A model generated the notes under the pieces. It was not told the DNA's origin. It saw nothing but the letters and a program-made list of their open reading frames with translations, and searched no databases. From Coprinopsis marcescibilis (taxonomy: Eukaryota; Basidiomycota; Agaricomycetes; Agaricales; Psathyrellaceae), in NCBI GenBank assembly GCA_004369085.1, contig ML210174.1, forward strand, positions 62,001 to 126,000: 64,000 nucleotides of DNA. Direction: 5' to 3'. Positions 36,257-49,500 of the stretch are shown one piece after another. The translations under genes were made by a program, and so were the position numbers. Position 1 is the stretch's first letter; each line of letters starts with the position of its first letter.

Positions 36257-37734
36257 ATGTTCCCAGCTGCTTTGCGTCCAATCCAACCCTCGTTCCTGTG
36301 TCTTGTCGCTCTTTTCCTCCTGTTTTCGGTTCAAGTTCAAGCTCTGCCTCTAGCTATCAGACAAGCAGCTCCTAATGCCCCTCAAACTACTGTGACAAGC
36401 GTCCAGCGCACAGAAACGTGAGTTGTGCCCTTAATACCAAATTTGTAAACTGATCGCGCGAGGTAGCGCTGCCGGGACGATGGTCGAGACCTGCGAAATT
36501 GTCCTTACCCCAATCAAGGATGCTGCAGGCAATGACGCAGTCGAGAAGGTCACCAAATGCTCCGTCGTGTTGGAACCTATCAACGGTGGAGGCAACGCCT
36601 CGTCTTCATCCGCTCCGGCGACAAACACCGCAGGCGCAAGCTCAACAGTCGTTGCCCCTGAAGCTACATTGTCTAGCGAATCAGCATCTGTCTCAGTCAC
36701 CGCTTCTTCGAGCGTCAGCGAAACCGCATCTGTCTCAGTGTCGGTAACTGCAGCACCCTCAGTTAGCGAAACTGCATCTGTGTCTGCAACGGCCTCAAGC
36801 GAGTCTGTTTCATCGTCAGGATCGGCTTCTTCAGCATCTGCCAGTGAATCAGTATCAAGCAGTGGTTCCGCAACTGCCTCGCCATCGGTCACTGAAAGCG
36901 CATCTGTGTCTGTGACATCCGCTAGCGGGTCGGCAACGATTACAGCGGACCCTTCTGCAAGCACCTCAGCGGCACCTTCCCAATCCGACTCGGCGTCAGT
37001 TTCCTCGTCATCGATCCCCTTGTCAAGCTCGACAATTCAGTTGACAGTCGCTTCGCCCTCAGCTACCGACTCTGGAGCAGAGCCAACGGCATCATCTGCC
37101 TCGGGAACCGTCACTTCCTCAGCCGGGTCAGCATCGCCTTCGGCACCACCTGCTACGGTCATCACTTTGTCTACCTCTTCAGTCGAATCAAGCGCACCTG
37201 CCCCGACTGGAGAGGCGTCTTCGTCAGGCTCCGAGGATAGGGTAAGAGTTGGTGTATTTTCCGTTTATTTGTCATTTACTAACTAATGGTCAGGGATCAT
37301 CTGAGACCACCCCCGCCGAAACACCCACTGAGCAGTCAACCTCCACACCTGAAAACCCCCCTGCAGAGCCAACCCCAACTGCACCTGCTAACGACGATTC
37401 CGCTGCGGCCGCGGATAATGGAAGTAACACTTCCCCAGCTGGCACTGGAACTGCGGCCGCATCTTCGGAATCTGCCACGCAGGAGGCATTCACTCTCCCT
37501 GGCAAAACTCTGTCGGTATTACCCATCGGTCTCGGTGTGTTCGCAGGTATCTCTGTGATCGCTCTTATTGTCGTCGGCCTCGTTACATACGAGAGGACCA
37601 AGTACAGGAGGGTGAGTGAACAAAAGGATATATTCTCTTGGCTGGTGCTTATTATTCCCCAGCAATTCCGGAAGCAAAAACTAGCTGAGACAGGAGCACC
37701 TATGGGATACGGAACGGGTTATAACAACGTTTAA
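36257..37734 (+). CDS. Mucin-like single-pass membrane protein
   Basis: Four exons (36257-36417, 36467-37241, 37294-37611, 37663-37734) give 441 residues. A signal peptide (FLCLVALFLLFSVQVQA) leads to a short Cys-containing head (ETCEIVLTP, KCSVVLEP). About 270 residues of Ser/Thr/Ala-rich sequence follow, with imperfect repeats of the type ETASVS and SSGSAS, a heavily O-glycosylated stalk. A transmembrane segment (VFAGISVIALIVVGLVTY) and a short basic cytoplasmic tail come last. The layout matches fungal wall-stress sensors and signalling mucins (Mid2/Wsc/Msb2 type), without a WSC domain. A role as a surface sensor is inferred from layout alone. Confidence 0.85.
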
Positions 37735-38112
37735 TCTTCTATCTGCCATTCGCGAGCGAATGGCACACATTTACTTCCATGGAATACGAATTGATTTTGC
37801 GGTGGAACGCATCCGACCATAACCTCACCATCCTCCTTCGTTTCAAGCTCGAAACGAATTATGTCGTAAAGCTTCGTTTTCTCTAGATACCCCGGGTTTA
37901 TGTTTGCGTACAGTAGACCTTCAATAAGTACCACTTGGACATTTTGTCACCCTAGAGACTTCACTACGATCGTTTCGTCTCCGGTAATAATATATTGTGG
38001 CTGTGCTAGACCTGACGTGTCGAGTCGTGGCACGGACCAATCGGCCACTGGGCAGAGTCTCCAACCGCGTTTGCCGCCTACCAAATGATGCTCGTCTGAA
38101 AGACTCTCTACT
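37735..38112. other. Intergenic region, mucin-like gene to HRD3
   Basis: 378 nt between two plus-strand genes; no feature recognised. Confidence 0.4.
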
Positions 38113-41100
38113 ATGGTCAGATCCAAGGGCAGGCTATGTTCCAGGAAGGCCAGCTGGTTGGCCTTCGGAATTGTTGCTTGTGCTGCTATTGCTGCTGCTA
38201 CTGACTCAGAACACTACGACAACGACCAGGAGCTTGCTTTCGACGAGTTGGTGGAAACTGAACTACCGGAGGTATGTGCAGCTATGGTCCTCTGCTTCGA
38301 CTCTTAGTCTCATACCACCTAGCTCTTTGAGGATGCTGTCCAGACGCCTATGTCCTTTCCGGAGCCCGTCGTAGCGTCGACGCCTACCCCACCGCAGGTA
38401 AATGTCAGCCAAAGCGTCACAAGGAACACACACGTATTGAAATGTATTCAGGGTAATTCACGCTCACAGGAGCAGGTAGAACAGGATGTGGAAGGTAAAG
38501 TTGCTGCCTATCAATTGGTCATTACAGCGTTCACGAGTTTTCAGCTGCTTGGGCGTATAAGCAAGCGCTTGATACCTTGTCAGCCTTGAAGCCTCAGCCA
38601 TCACAACACATTTTCGACGCTTCACTCGCTGCTGGACATACCAACACCAGATCGATATTCACGTCCTTCCTACCCAATTTCCAAGGCCAAGGACCCATTG
38701 GGAGTGCAGTCCGAATCATACTCAAGTTACACAATTTCGCAACAACCACCTTCGGGAAGGAGCGTCTGGGCTTAGGCTCTCGGAAGGGCGACGATGACTT
38801 GAGAGGCAAGTCCATCAAGGTGATGGACTTGCTACAGCATTCTTCAGAACTTGGAAACTCTGACGCGCTATATACCTTGGCAATGGTATCTTTGGTGAGT
38901 GTGTTTTGGCTTCCCAAAACTAATACCTTATGTGGCCCTATAGTTCCCACCGAACCACCATTTCACCCAAGACCCACGCCTGGCTTATGAATCATTGAAG
39001 ACACACGCTTCTCGTACCGGCAACCCCTCCTCACAAGCATATCTAGCGTTCTTCTACGCTTCGGGATACCGTAATGTCGTGCTACCGGACCAGGGCAAAG
39101 CTCAACTCTATTACACATTCGCTGCGAATGGTGGCGACAGGGGAGCGCGTATGGCGTTAGGTTATCGTTACTGGAGCGGAATTGGTACACAGGATAGCTG
39201 CGACCGCGCGTTGGCGTGGTATGGGACTGCGGCAGAACAAGGTATGGGCTGTATGGAACTGTGCGCGGCGTTACTTATCCCATTACCCTCTTCAGCGATG
39301 GCGAAGTACATGTCAGGACCTCCAGGTGGAAGGACTCTCCCTCAGACTCCTACCCGGCTGTCAGACCTTGTAGGCGGAATTTATGGCCCTGGAGCCAGCG
39401 TTGCCTCTACCGGAATGAATGCACTAAGGCCTGCCATCAAAGCTGGTGTTGCTCGTGCCGCTGGAGAAACATGGGACGACGTCTTGGAATATTATCAAGT
39501 GAGTCTCGTCGCCATTTTATTGGTGGTACATGATTCTGACAACGCTCGCTATTTCGCAGTTCAACGCTAACCGCAATGAAATCGACTTCGCATACCGCCT
39601 CGGTAAGATTTTCTATCAAGGCAGTATATACGCATCCTCCGGTGGGATCGCTTCGGGAAGTGAGGGTGTTGGGGCCGTTCCGCGGGATTATGGTCAAGCA
39701 AGACGTTACTTCGAGAACATTGCCCGGCAGGTTTGGCCCAGTGACCCTCCCGCTTCAGCCCAAATCAAGGATAGCGAAACCAAGCCAGTTGGCTATGCAG
39801 CAGCAAGCGCTGCGTACCTGGGCCGCATGTATCTCCGCGGTGAAGGCGTACAGCCCGACCCAGTCATGGCAAAAGCGTGGTTCGAACGGGGCGCTGAACA
39901 TGGCGAACGGGAGTGCCAGAACGGTCTCGGAATTATATACCGCGACGCGCTGATTCCAGGGACCAGGCCAGATATTAAGCAAGCATTAGTTTTCTTCAAC
40001 GCAGCAGCCACTCAAGACCTTGCCGAAGCCCAGGTCAACCTCGGGAAATATCATTTCAGTACGTTTGAGCACATTTTCTTTCCTGTATCGGTCTCCTAAC
40101 ACCGGGTCACAGACAGAGGAGAGATTATGCTTGCTACAACATACTTCGAAAACGCTGTTCGGAATGGGTCTCCTTTCGAAGCATACTACTATTTGGCAGA
40201 GATCTATTCAGCACAAGCAACCAACGTTAATATGTTACCCCATGTTTCGTCGAGCTCTTGCGCAATGGCTGTCTCCTTCTACAAACTGGTCTCAGAGCGT
40301 GGCGTTTGGGACGACGACCTCTTGCGCGATGCTGAAATTGCCTGGATGGCAGGGCGCGACGAAGACAAACAAGTGGCCATGCTCAAGTGGTGGATAGCTG
40401 CAGAACGAGGGTTCGAGGTTGCCCAAAACAATTTAGGCTATGTCCTTGATCAAGGTGCGTCTTTTGCACTTGACCTTTTTGCTCGCTGACAGCACCTCTC
40501 AGATAAAAGTATTCTTCGTTTGACACGCTTCTCGCCCATCACACCTTCGAACGACACTGCTAGCCTTGCGTTGACTCAATGGATTCGAGCGGCGGGACAA
40601 CGTAATATCGATGCTCTCGTCAAGGTTGGCGATTACTATTACCATGGACTTGGAGTATCGAGTCAGGAGTCTCTCCAGTCCCGGGTGGAAAAAGCTGCAA
40701 GATATTACCAATCAGCCGCAGACACCCAAACAAGTGCGTTAGCGATGTGGAACCTGGGTTGGATGTATGAGAATGGCATCGGAGTACCACAGGTTAGTTT
40801 TACAGATTCGCTCTCAAAGGACAATGGTAACATTGCCCATAGGATTTCCATTTGGCCAAGAGGCATTATGATCTTGCTTTCGAAACGAACACCGAAGCGT
40901 ACCTCCCCGTGATGCTTTCTTTGGTCAAGTTGTACTTGCGTAGTATTTGGCACACCATGATGGGAGGAACTGGAGGTTTGAACATCTGGTACCCCGAAGA
41001 GTCCGAGACCGATGGTAATTGTATTGATTTGTAACGTTCTAACACCCGTTAACCTATATCCAGATTCTAAACCGAAAACCGGAGATGCTCCCAAGATCGA

Positions 41101-41619
41101 CGGTCGAATTGAGAAAGACAACAAAAACCAAGAGCCAGTTACGCGCGAAGAAGAGGAAGGGCCTTGGTACTTTGGGCGTGCTAAGGAGGAATTCCGCCGT
41201 CGTAACCGGGGTAATCAACCTACGACGCCGAGTAGGGAGGAAGAAGATCCTATTCAGGTGAGCTGACCCCTTCAAATATCAAAATCTCGATCAACATACT
41301 TATTTTGTCTCAGTGGGCTAGGGAGCGACGGGACGCGGAACGAGAGCGCGACAGTGATTTTGGACCCGAAGACTATTTTGAGGGTGCTATGCGAGGAGCT
41401 CGTGTAGAAGGAAATGAACCCGACGAGTTCGCGGAAACAATGCTGGTGGTGATGTTGTGTCTTGTCATTTCCGTGCTTCTTTACATCCGGACACGTATTG
41501 TGGAGAGGATGCGGAGGGAGCAACGGGAGCAACAAAACCAAGAGGGTAATGGAAATCCCAACGGAGTGTTTCCTCCTCCAGGGGATCCAGCTCGAGCGGA
41601 TTGGGCTATTATTCGATAA
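38113..41619 (+). CDS. HRD3: HRD3/SEL1L, ERAD ubiquitin-ligase subunit
   Basis: Hrd3/SEL1L is the lumenal partner of the Hrd1 ubiquitin ligase and recruits misfolded glycoproteins in the ER. Twelve exons (38113-38271, 38323-38397, 38452-38494, 38545-38894, 38944-39241, 39296-39498, 39560-40058, 40113-40454, 40503-40792, 40843-41014, 41064-41257, 41314-41619) give 976 residues. The protein has an N-terminal signal sequence (SWLAFGIVACAAIAAA). Many Sel1 repeats follow, such as ARMALGYRYWSGIG, AAYLGRMYLRGEGVQP and MWNLGWMYENGIGVPQ, with the conserved FHLAKRHYDLAFETN near the end. A charged region precedes one transmembrane helix (MLVVMLCLVISVLLYIRT) and a short Pro-rich cytosolic tail. The extra acceptor at 38469 makes the start of exon 3 slightly uncertain. 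Confidence 0.95.
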
Positions 41620-41885
41620 GATGTATCATTTATGTATGATATTCAGGACAATTTAGAGGGTTTTAGTGAATTTGAGCTCGTAACAGTTCGAACTTTCGTT
41701 AGCTTTAAAGGATATTGTCATTTGATCACGTGGTGGACTTTGACGCGGTGCTGCAATGGACTTGTGGCATTCTCCGAGCCGACCGTCATAAATCATATCT
41801 CATATCGTCCATTCCTTTCCAACTCCCTCCGTCCTGTCCTTCTTAACTTATTCTATAATCGTATACACACTGGAGCCTATTGACT

Positions 41886-42811
41886 ATGGGAGATCTTGTA
41901 CATCTTGAACCCAAGATCTACGAAATTCTCTCGGCTCCTGGAACGGACCTGTCGACTATCAGCGCAAAGCGTGTTCGACGGCAACTGCTTGAACTCGACT
42001 CGTCATTATCTGCGGAATGGATCAAAGACAACAGGGAAGATATAGATACCCTGATTTCGAGTGTATTCGAGCAAGTAAGTGCCGAACAGGGCGCGAACGA
42101 CAAAGAAGAGGAAGCACACTCTGCGGATGAGTCTCATTCATCGCGTAAACGACAACATGAAGAAGACGATGAAGATAACGCGGAGGAGGCTGCGTCTCCA
42201 CCAGCAAAGAAAGCCAAAAAGGCAGCCAAAAATAGCCAGAAGCTCAGCGACGAGGAATTGGCTCGCAAGCTCCAGAACGAGATTAATGGCCGGACAACGA
42301 GGACCAGTGCTAACGGAAAGGCGCGTGCAACCAAGGCCAAGGGGAAACCCAGGAAAAGCGCTGCTGCCGTTGACTCTGAGGGTGATAGTGACGACGATGG
42401 GAAGCGAAGAAAGAAAACAAAGTCACCGCGCGGAGGTACAGGCGGTGGTGCTAAGGGTGGGTTTGCAAAGGAGTTCACTTTGAGGTAATCAGCAATCGCA
42501 CGGACACAATGACATTCTCTGACAACTCTTACCCGTAGTGAACCCTTGTCTGTCGTGCTTCAGGCGGAGAGGATGGCCAGACCACAGGTGGTGAAGCAAC
42601 TTTGGATGTACATCAAAGACAACAACCTCCAGAACCCAAAGAACGGCCGTGAGATTCTGTGCGACTCAAATCTTAAGGCTGTCTTTCGTTGCGACAAAAT
42701 CAACATGTTTACAATGAACAAAGTCTTGGGACAGTAAGTTTACGAATCTTGGACGTGAGGTAGGAAGGAGCTGACCAGTCTTTTAGGCATCTCCATGAGA
42801 CAGACAGTTAA
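41886..42811 (+). CDS. SWIB/MDM2-domain protein with DEK-C-like N-terminus
   Basis: Three exons (41886-42484, 42539-42733, 42787-42811) give 272 residues. The N-terminal ~70 residues (ISAKRVRRQLLELDSSL and the following helix) resemble the DEK C-terminal domain. A Glu/Asp- and Lys-rich disordered middle carries nuclear localisation-like KR clusters (PPAKKAKKAAK, GKRRKKTKSPR). The C-terminal SWIB domain contains MARPQVVKQLWMYIKDNNLQ, ILCDSNLKAVF and MFTMNKVLGQHL. The same order is seen in yeast Uaf30 and Tri1. Uaf30 belongs to the upstream activation factor of RNA polymerase I. A chromatin or rDNA transcription role is likely, but which paralogue it is cannot be decided here. Confidence 0.92.
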
Positions 42812-43048
42812 AAAATCCATATAGCATCTTTTCGCCTTGAATAGTTTTGTACTCGTAACTTGTAGTATGCCCCTGTGTTGTGATATTATTGCTTTCCCCT
42901 GTTCTGCTATATTACACTGTTAGACATTGATTGGTCACGACGGACCTACGGAAGCTGATACGCAGCCCCGGATAATACTTGAAAAGGAGGATTACTACTC
43001 AATAGCTACGCTACGAATATCCAGAAAACTCGAATCGAGCATACATAG

Positions 43049-44859
43049 TTATCGTTGAGCATCTTCCTGTGATTCCACTGGTGCGAGTTTGTCCCTCTCA
43101 GAAGGTAATGTCCGTTTCCCACAAGCACCCTCAGTCTCGTGCCGACGAGCAGCATCTCCACGAGAAAGGATTCGGTTGCAATATTTGCATCGGAAAGTCG
43201 ATTTCTCTGTTATGGTAGTAATGTCTCTGTGCGCGGCGGTGGACCTCAAGTGTCGTTGAACGTCGTTCTTTCGGGTGAATGACTTTCCACAACCTTGAGG
43301 ACAAAGGAATCGCTTCCTTTTTGGATCATCGCTCGCCTCGCTATCAGCCCGAGAGCTGCTAGCCTGCGCACCAGCAGATTCTGGCGATTGCTCTGAGCCA
43401 TTTGGAGTCGCAAGCTCGTCTGGTGACCTCTGTTTCAACCTCTCGCCCTTCTGTGCAGCGAAGAACGCATCTTTGCTAGGTGACTTCTGTGCCTGTCGCT
43501 TTATGCGAGTGGTACCCTGCGTCCGAACAGGCGCCAATCCTGCACTCTCCTTTCCAGGGCTCTTAGTAATGAGCCTTATTGGACTAGCCGGTAGCGGCAG
43601 TCCGGTTGGTGGTAGCAGTGGTTTGGAAGATGGTGATGGGGCCGATGAGGGCTGGAGCAAAAATACCTCGTGGTGTGTCGGTTGGATCGGAGGTAGGATG
43701 GGTTTGGGTGGAGGGGGTAAATTGGGGGGCTGAGAGACCGTTGGGCTAATGATTCGAATGCCGTCCGTGGGTGCTGATGGCGTGGGCGGCGGCGGAGGTG
43801 ATGCAGCGTATTCTTCCCTTGGGTGGCCAAGTCCGAGAGTGATTTGCCTGGCATGGGGCATGGGTGCTTCAGTCGGAACTCGAGGTGATGAAATACGTGT
43901 GTCAACTATTGTTGAGGGACTTGGTTTTTCTGCATGGTGACCCCTTCGTGGAGGTTCAGAAACAGTTGGCGGTGCAACGAGCCTCGCATGAGGAGGAAGA
44001 CGAAATGGTTGATCAGCAGGCGAAGCCGGGTTGAGGATGGGTGGCGGTCGTCGACTAGTAGTAGGCGCCTCTGTTGGCTGTGAGCCCGACGCAATAGGTT
44101 CAGTGGCTGATGGTTCACTATCTCTCCCGAGCTCTTCGTTGTGCTCTGTTCCTGAACCTCTGGGCTCACTCACTGGGGGCGGCGGGTTGGGATAGTTTGA
44201 AAACTCTTCCTACCGTGTGTTCCGATGTAAGTGCATGCAACGGCAGAAGAGAAATATGACTCACAGCTAACGTTCTCCCACTGGTGTTGGTTATTAACAT
44301 ATGCTCAAAGTCCAGGTCCACCATCCCACTGGTGTGGGGTGGAGTCGTCTGCATACATAGGGCATTGATATGTCGGATGCTTGCCGGTCTGGAATTAATC
44401 TTTCCGTTGCGTTGAATGTGTATCTTGCGAACCCGATCCTCGCTAATATCCCGATCCACTGGGTGCACGATGCCGCCAAAAGACGGTCGCACGCATAGTG
44501 GTTGCTTGCTGCCTGGGATGATCAGTCCAGCCGCGTCACTGTCGTCGTCTGGTCCCCACGGGGAGATCCTGTCGGATGGTCCGTTCGTTAAGCGCTAGTT
44601 TTCACTGGTTTCTTTGTGGGAAATCTACTGACCATTCCGAAGTACTGTCGTGGGGCTCTGCCCTGATACCGATTGTAGAATATTCATCCTCATAATCGTC
44701 GTCGCTGAACGATGTACCGAGGGTCGGCATGCTGGATGTGATCTCTGATAGCCCGCGCATTAAACAGTCCTTGGGGGGTGACAGGGCTGAGGGAAAAACA
44801 TCGCCGCTGTTAAAATGGTTGTGTCCCGTTGTAGGCTTCAAGTCTTGTAGGAGTTTCAT
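43049..44859 (-). CDS. C2H2-type zinc-finger protein, putative transcription factor
   Basis: Three minus-strand exons (44633-44859, 44265-44568, 43049-44209) give 563 residues. The first ~180 residues contain ordered patches (SPWGPDDDSDAAG, VRKIHIQRNGKINSRPASIR). A long Pro-rich region follows (repeated PPPP runs), then a Ser/Lys-rich stretch. Near the C-terminus are two zinc fingers. The first is CPQGCGKSFTRKNDVQRHLR...H, spaced C-x3-C-x12-H-x6-H. The second is FRCKYCNRILSRGDAARRHE...C, spaced C-x2-C-x12-H-x5-C, so its last ligand is Cys. This pairing fits a sequence-specific DNA-binding protein. The start is the first ATG of exon 1; an upstream in-frame GTG is not used. The target genes are unknown. 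Confidence 0.88.
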
Positions 44860-46527
44860 CAATGATGCCACACACCCACTTTGAACCCACCACTTGACTT
44901 GAGGGTCTGATGTGATGTCGGCAACAATTAACTCTCAAGTATAGAAACTATAACCCTGTTCAAAAGATATAGAGATCTTCATCGCAATCGTTTAAAATTG
45001 CGCTACCATGTAAAGATTGACATATGGTTCTGGACGTCAAAGGAAGTTTCCACAGACCGGACGGGAACACTAGCCACATATACTCATGATTGTTGATAAA
45101 GTAAGGTGAAGTGCGCCACATATCTATCCTTTGTTGTGGGCGACTACTAGACTCATGCTACTGGATAGTATGTTATGGAATCGGGGGACACACCTCGACG
45201 TTAGTTCCGTCCTTTTCTCGAGCGCCAGGGACCACTGGGTTGGGTTAAAGGAACCAGACACTGTAGGACAAGTTCGATGTGATCCGGACTGAAATGGCGG
45301 ATTAAATCTAATCAGACGCGCGCAAGGTTTACTGAAATCCAGAAAAAATAGATGGCTAGACGCAGCTTTTGAAGGGAACCCGCAGGCGGTGTAATGTCCG
45401 CTGCCTCGCACAATCATCGCCATCTTTTTGTCGGATTTAGAAGGTTCGTACAACGGCAAGAACAGCGCTTCCCATCCAGCCGACATGTGCCGCGAATGAT
45501 TTGACAAATGATCTTCAAGACACAGGATGTGTTCCCTACTCCAGGGAAGTTTGTACTAGGTGGCTGAACCTCCCAGTGATCAGGCGAGGGATCTTCCGGT
45601 CATTAAAACGACCATCTGGATGCTGCATGCATAGACCCTTTGAGTCGGCAAGGAAGAGATGGAGCACAAGTTCCGCCAATATATGGAGCAATAGACAAGG
45701 CCATCAAGCGGTCAAGTAAAGACGGAGTATTCCCAAACTTTAATTTAAAAAACAACCGCGGAGCAGGAGCAATGTCATAGAGCACACTTGGAACCGGAGG
45801 GTTGTTGGCAAGCTAGAGTGGGAGACCTACGTAGCGAACCATGCCAAAAAAGTCGAGGTAGGTCCAAGACAATTGCTGGTTCCGCGGCCACAGGAGATGT
45901 TCCAGGAAAGCGAGTGGAAGCCCTTGTTAGCAAACACGAGGCGTACGTGTGTCTCTTTTAGGATGTTATTAGCGGAAAATAGCAGGGAGCACGTTTTCGA
46001 TGTGTAACTCGTACGAGAGGCTGACAAGAAATTATTTTCTGAAAAAGCAAGGGGCTGGTATGATGCTTCTTCCTGGGCAACTGGAGCCATTTTACCAGGT
46101 GGGCTTGTGGGCTGTCTGTCAAAAAAAGAACCCTGAGCACTGCAGACAATAGTTTTCATCAAGGGATATCATATATCATAGATGCTTTCCGGGCTAGGAT
46201 TCCGAGAGTTGGCCTCATGTTGTTAAGCGAAGAAGAGCAGAGAAAATATGTGAATCTTTCGTGAGGACATTTGGACCTCTAAGACAATACTATGGATGGC
46301 GGTGGTAGAAATCGGGTATTACAGTGGCTGTTCTTAGGGCTGGTCGCGGTTATCTTGGAGGTTGCCGAAAAACAGGCAGGCGGCCCTGGCAGCCTCGTTG
46401 CGACAGCCATCAACGCGTGTGATCAAAATATTCCCACGGGTGACGCATCCAATCTCTATACTCCGACTGCGTCGAGGGCCTCAGGCGCAATTCTATATTG
46501 CCCTCTCTTCCATTCTTCCACTCTTTA
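44860..46527. other. Upstream region shared by divergent zinc-finger and MGA2-like genes
   Basis: 1.67 kb between divergent starts. Open frames of 111-127 codons exist on the minus strand (45124-45507, 45827-46162), but they have no splice context or recognisable product. A plus-strand upstream frame next to the MGA2-like start is annotated separately. Such length suits the large regulatory regions of transcription-factor genes. Confidence 0.4.
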
Positions 46528-46528
46528 A
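46292..46528 (+). other. Candidate upstream open reading frame of the MGA2-like gene
   Basis: A 78-codon frame starts at an ATG at 46292. Its TAA stop overlaps the chosen main ATG by one base (TAATG at 46526-46530). The N-terminal part has a hydrophobic stretch (VLQWLFLGLVAVILEV). Whether it lies in the mature leader, or is removed as an intron, cannot be seen. If translated, it would tie translation of the main frame to termination and reinitiation. Confidence 0.35.
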
Positions 46529-49500
46529 TGCCCTCTTCGTCGCCGTCGTCAGTTGCCAGTCCGCTGTCGTCGTCACCTCGCACCCCCGAGGCCCAAGAAT
46601 ATTCAGATCCTATCATCCACACTGACGTCGGCCTATCTTCGTCGTGGTACATGTCCATGGCTGCAAAAGCCGCCCAGCAATCCTGGGGCTCAGACAACTC
46701 ATATCACCACCCTGTATACAAGATAGAAGAACACCAGATGCTTCAACTAGATGAGCTGCTCGAGCAGGATGCCTACGAAGAGTACGTGTCAAGTCTGTTT
46801 GTCATGGTGTAAATTTCCTCATGGTACCCCTTTCAGCTCCCCTTCACCCCCTAGTCATTCTTCATCAAGCACCCACCCTTCTCCATTACTGCAGTACTCG
46901 GAGAATCCTACCCACCACCAAACCTCATCTCAACAACCGGACGTTCGGCCGAACGCCATGCTTGTGTCTTCACACAGTGGTCCCATCTCAGTAACGAAGC
47001 CTATTCCTCCACCAGCACCGCTTCCTAGAAGATACGACTCGTCTGCTAACCAGAGAGTAGTATACCCACCGAAGGAATCGTGTCACAAGTGCGTCCTCTC
47101 AGTTCCTTGACGCAGGAGGCACTTCGCTCACATTTCAACGGCTTCACTTAGTTTTCCTATCATATTTCCCAGTATTCCTGAAGCAGGGACCAAATCTCGA
47201 GTGGAAACACAGATAAGAGTGACAGTGGACCTTGTAGATCCCAGCTCATCCACAGACCCATACAAGTACGACAAGATTGGCTCGTGGAAGTGGCTAAGGT
47301 TGCCTCCTGGTACTGCCACCAAGAAACGAACACGCAAGCAAGGAAAGATTGGTGCGTCAGTGCCTCCTTCGAATTTACTCGGACCTTATTTGTTGTCCAC
47401 TTTTCAAGATCCTGACGCCGAAGACGTGCTCCAACTCGCTGTCAGTGTCACTTGCGCGTCACCCCCTCATAATCGGGTGCTTAGCTGCTCCAGCTGCCAA
47501 GTTCGCGAGGTAAGCCAACAGCTGCTGCTACATTATCAACCATCTCATACCCATTCCAGGCAAAGAGAGTTGCTAAGAAATTGGCCGCTCGTGTACGCCC
47601 TGCCAAGTCCGAATCCGAGTCTGACGGAGAGGGCGGAAAGACTGGGCGCAGATACCATGAAGACACGACCAACATTATACAATTTAACTGCGCAGAAATT
47701 ATCGACTTCGAAACCGGTTCCACCGTCCTTCCTCTGCGCATTACTTGCTATTGCAGACATCACAGAGAAAAGGTTGGATTCAATGTCCACTTTACCATGA
47801 TGGATCACACTGGACGACTTGTTGGTTCGGGGATGTCTAAACCCATTATGATAACTGATGATCATAAAACGACTGGAGCTAACAGCGGTCGCACCACGGA
47901 GCTCGTGGCTGGCTTTTCTGGACTTCCGAGCCCTGACTGGACTCGAGAAGGGCTGAGGGCGCAAATGCCTGCCATTGACACAAAGGCACCTTCGAAGCGG
48001 AAAAGGGACTCCATCTCTAGCACAAATGGTAAAGGCCGCCCAAAGCCATACGATTCTGCCAACAAAACCAAGAAGTTCTCCAGGGAAGGCAGTGTCTCTA
48101 GCCTGCCATCTCCGACGACAACGTACTCATGTCTTCCATCTGCGATTCCAACGCGCTCGCCCACACCATCGATGTTGCACAACTTGGCGACTGCGGAGGC
48201 GCCATCAGCATATTCGCAACCACCTGTCCTCCAGTCGTCAGCTATGAGTTCGGAAACTTCGTCGCCAGATACACTCGCAACACCTTTGGATCACAACTCT
48301 GACGTCTACATGCCTGAAGTCCATCACCCATCGCCTTCTCCGCGGCAACTGCTCCAAGCTATGACCAGTCATGTCCAACATCAATCGCAAGTCCAATCCT
48401 CCCTCGCAATGCCCATGAACATACCCTCCATGATGATACCACCGCAAGCACATTCAATGCCATTCCTTCTTTTCGACACCAATCAATCATCCCAATCGTT
48501 ACAATTACAAGTACCGACTATTCATCGACTTATCCCTAACATCGGGCCGACCCATGGTGGTATCGAGGTCACCGTTCTCGGCGCCAATTTTCATCCTTCT
48601 ATCCAACTGAATTGCGTATTTGGAGATACCGCTGCAAGTTCGACCCAAAGGTGGAGCGAGAATACCCTCGTGTGTGTGTTGCCCCCGCGTGCGATCCCTG
48701 GCGTTGTGGTTGTCTGGTTTGAGGGATTTCCTAAGATGGAAGAACATTCCAGCTCCCCTCCTTCCCTTTTCACGTATTCCGATGAATCAGACAGAGCACT
48801 GTAAGTCGTTTTTGGCCCATCGTGTGCGCAGTATATTTGTATCTAATCAATGTTTTCGTCAGGATGGAGCTAGCGTTGCAAGTTGTTGGATTGAAGATGA
48901 CTGGAAAGATTGAAGACGCCAAGAACGTGGCGATGCGAATCGTTGGGACAGCTGGGTCGGAAAAAGCTGGTCACCATGTTGATCATTCCGGCACGATGCA
49001 GATGCAGCAGGGCTTGATGACAACGAGCAATCTGCGTTCAATGCTGCTTCAGCCAACAGAACCGTCCGAGATTGAGAAGAAGGTTCTAGATTTCCTTTCT
49101 ATTTTGGATACCCCACTGGACGACGATGTGCAGTCGCGGATAACTACGCCTCAAGCTTTATCTTTCCCCTCCCCATCTGGACAAACCCTTCTTCATTTGG
49201 CGGCCTTCCTCAGATTCCCAACTTTGGTCAAGTCCTTGGTAGACCACGGTATCGATATCGACGCCCGCGACCGAAATGGTTACACAGCATTACACTTTGC
49301 TGCCCTCGCGGAATCATCCGAGTGTGCAAAGGTATTGATCGACGCTGGTGCAGACCAGGAGATCGTAAATTCACTGGGCAAGATACCTCAAGAAATCGCG
49401 CCGAAGCATTTTTTCGATGACATCATCCCGACTTATGTCTCGGAACCCGAGAGTCCACAGTCTGAGGACGAGGAGGCAGAGTGGGGGGATGGGGAGGATG

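Noticed and set aside
36431..36964. 177-codon minus-strand frame rich in Asp, Val and Ala
   Set aside because: Antisense of the Ser/Thr-rich repeats of the mucin-like gene; repetitive composition explains it.
45124..45507. 127-codon minus-strand frame between the zinc-finger and MGA2-like genes
   Set aside because: No similarity I can recognise, no plausible neighbouring exons, and composition like non-coding DNA here.
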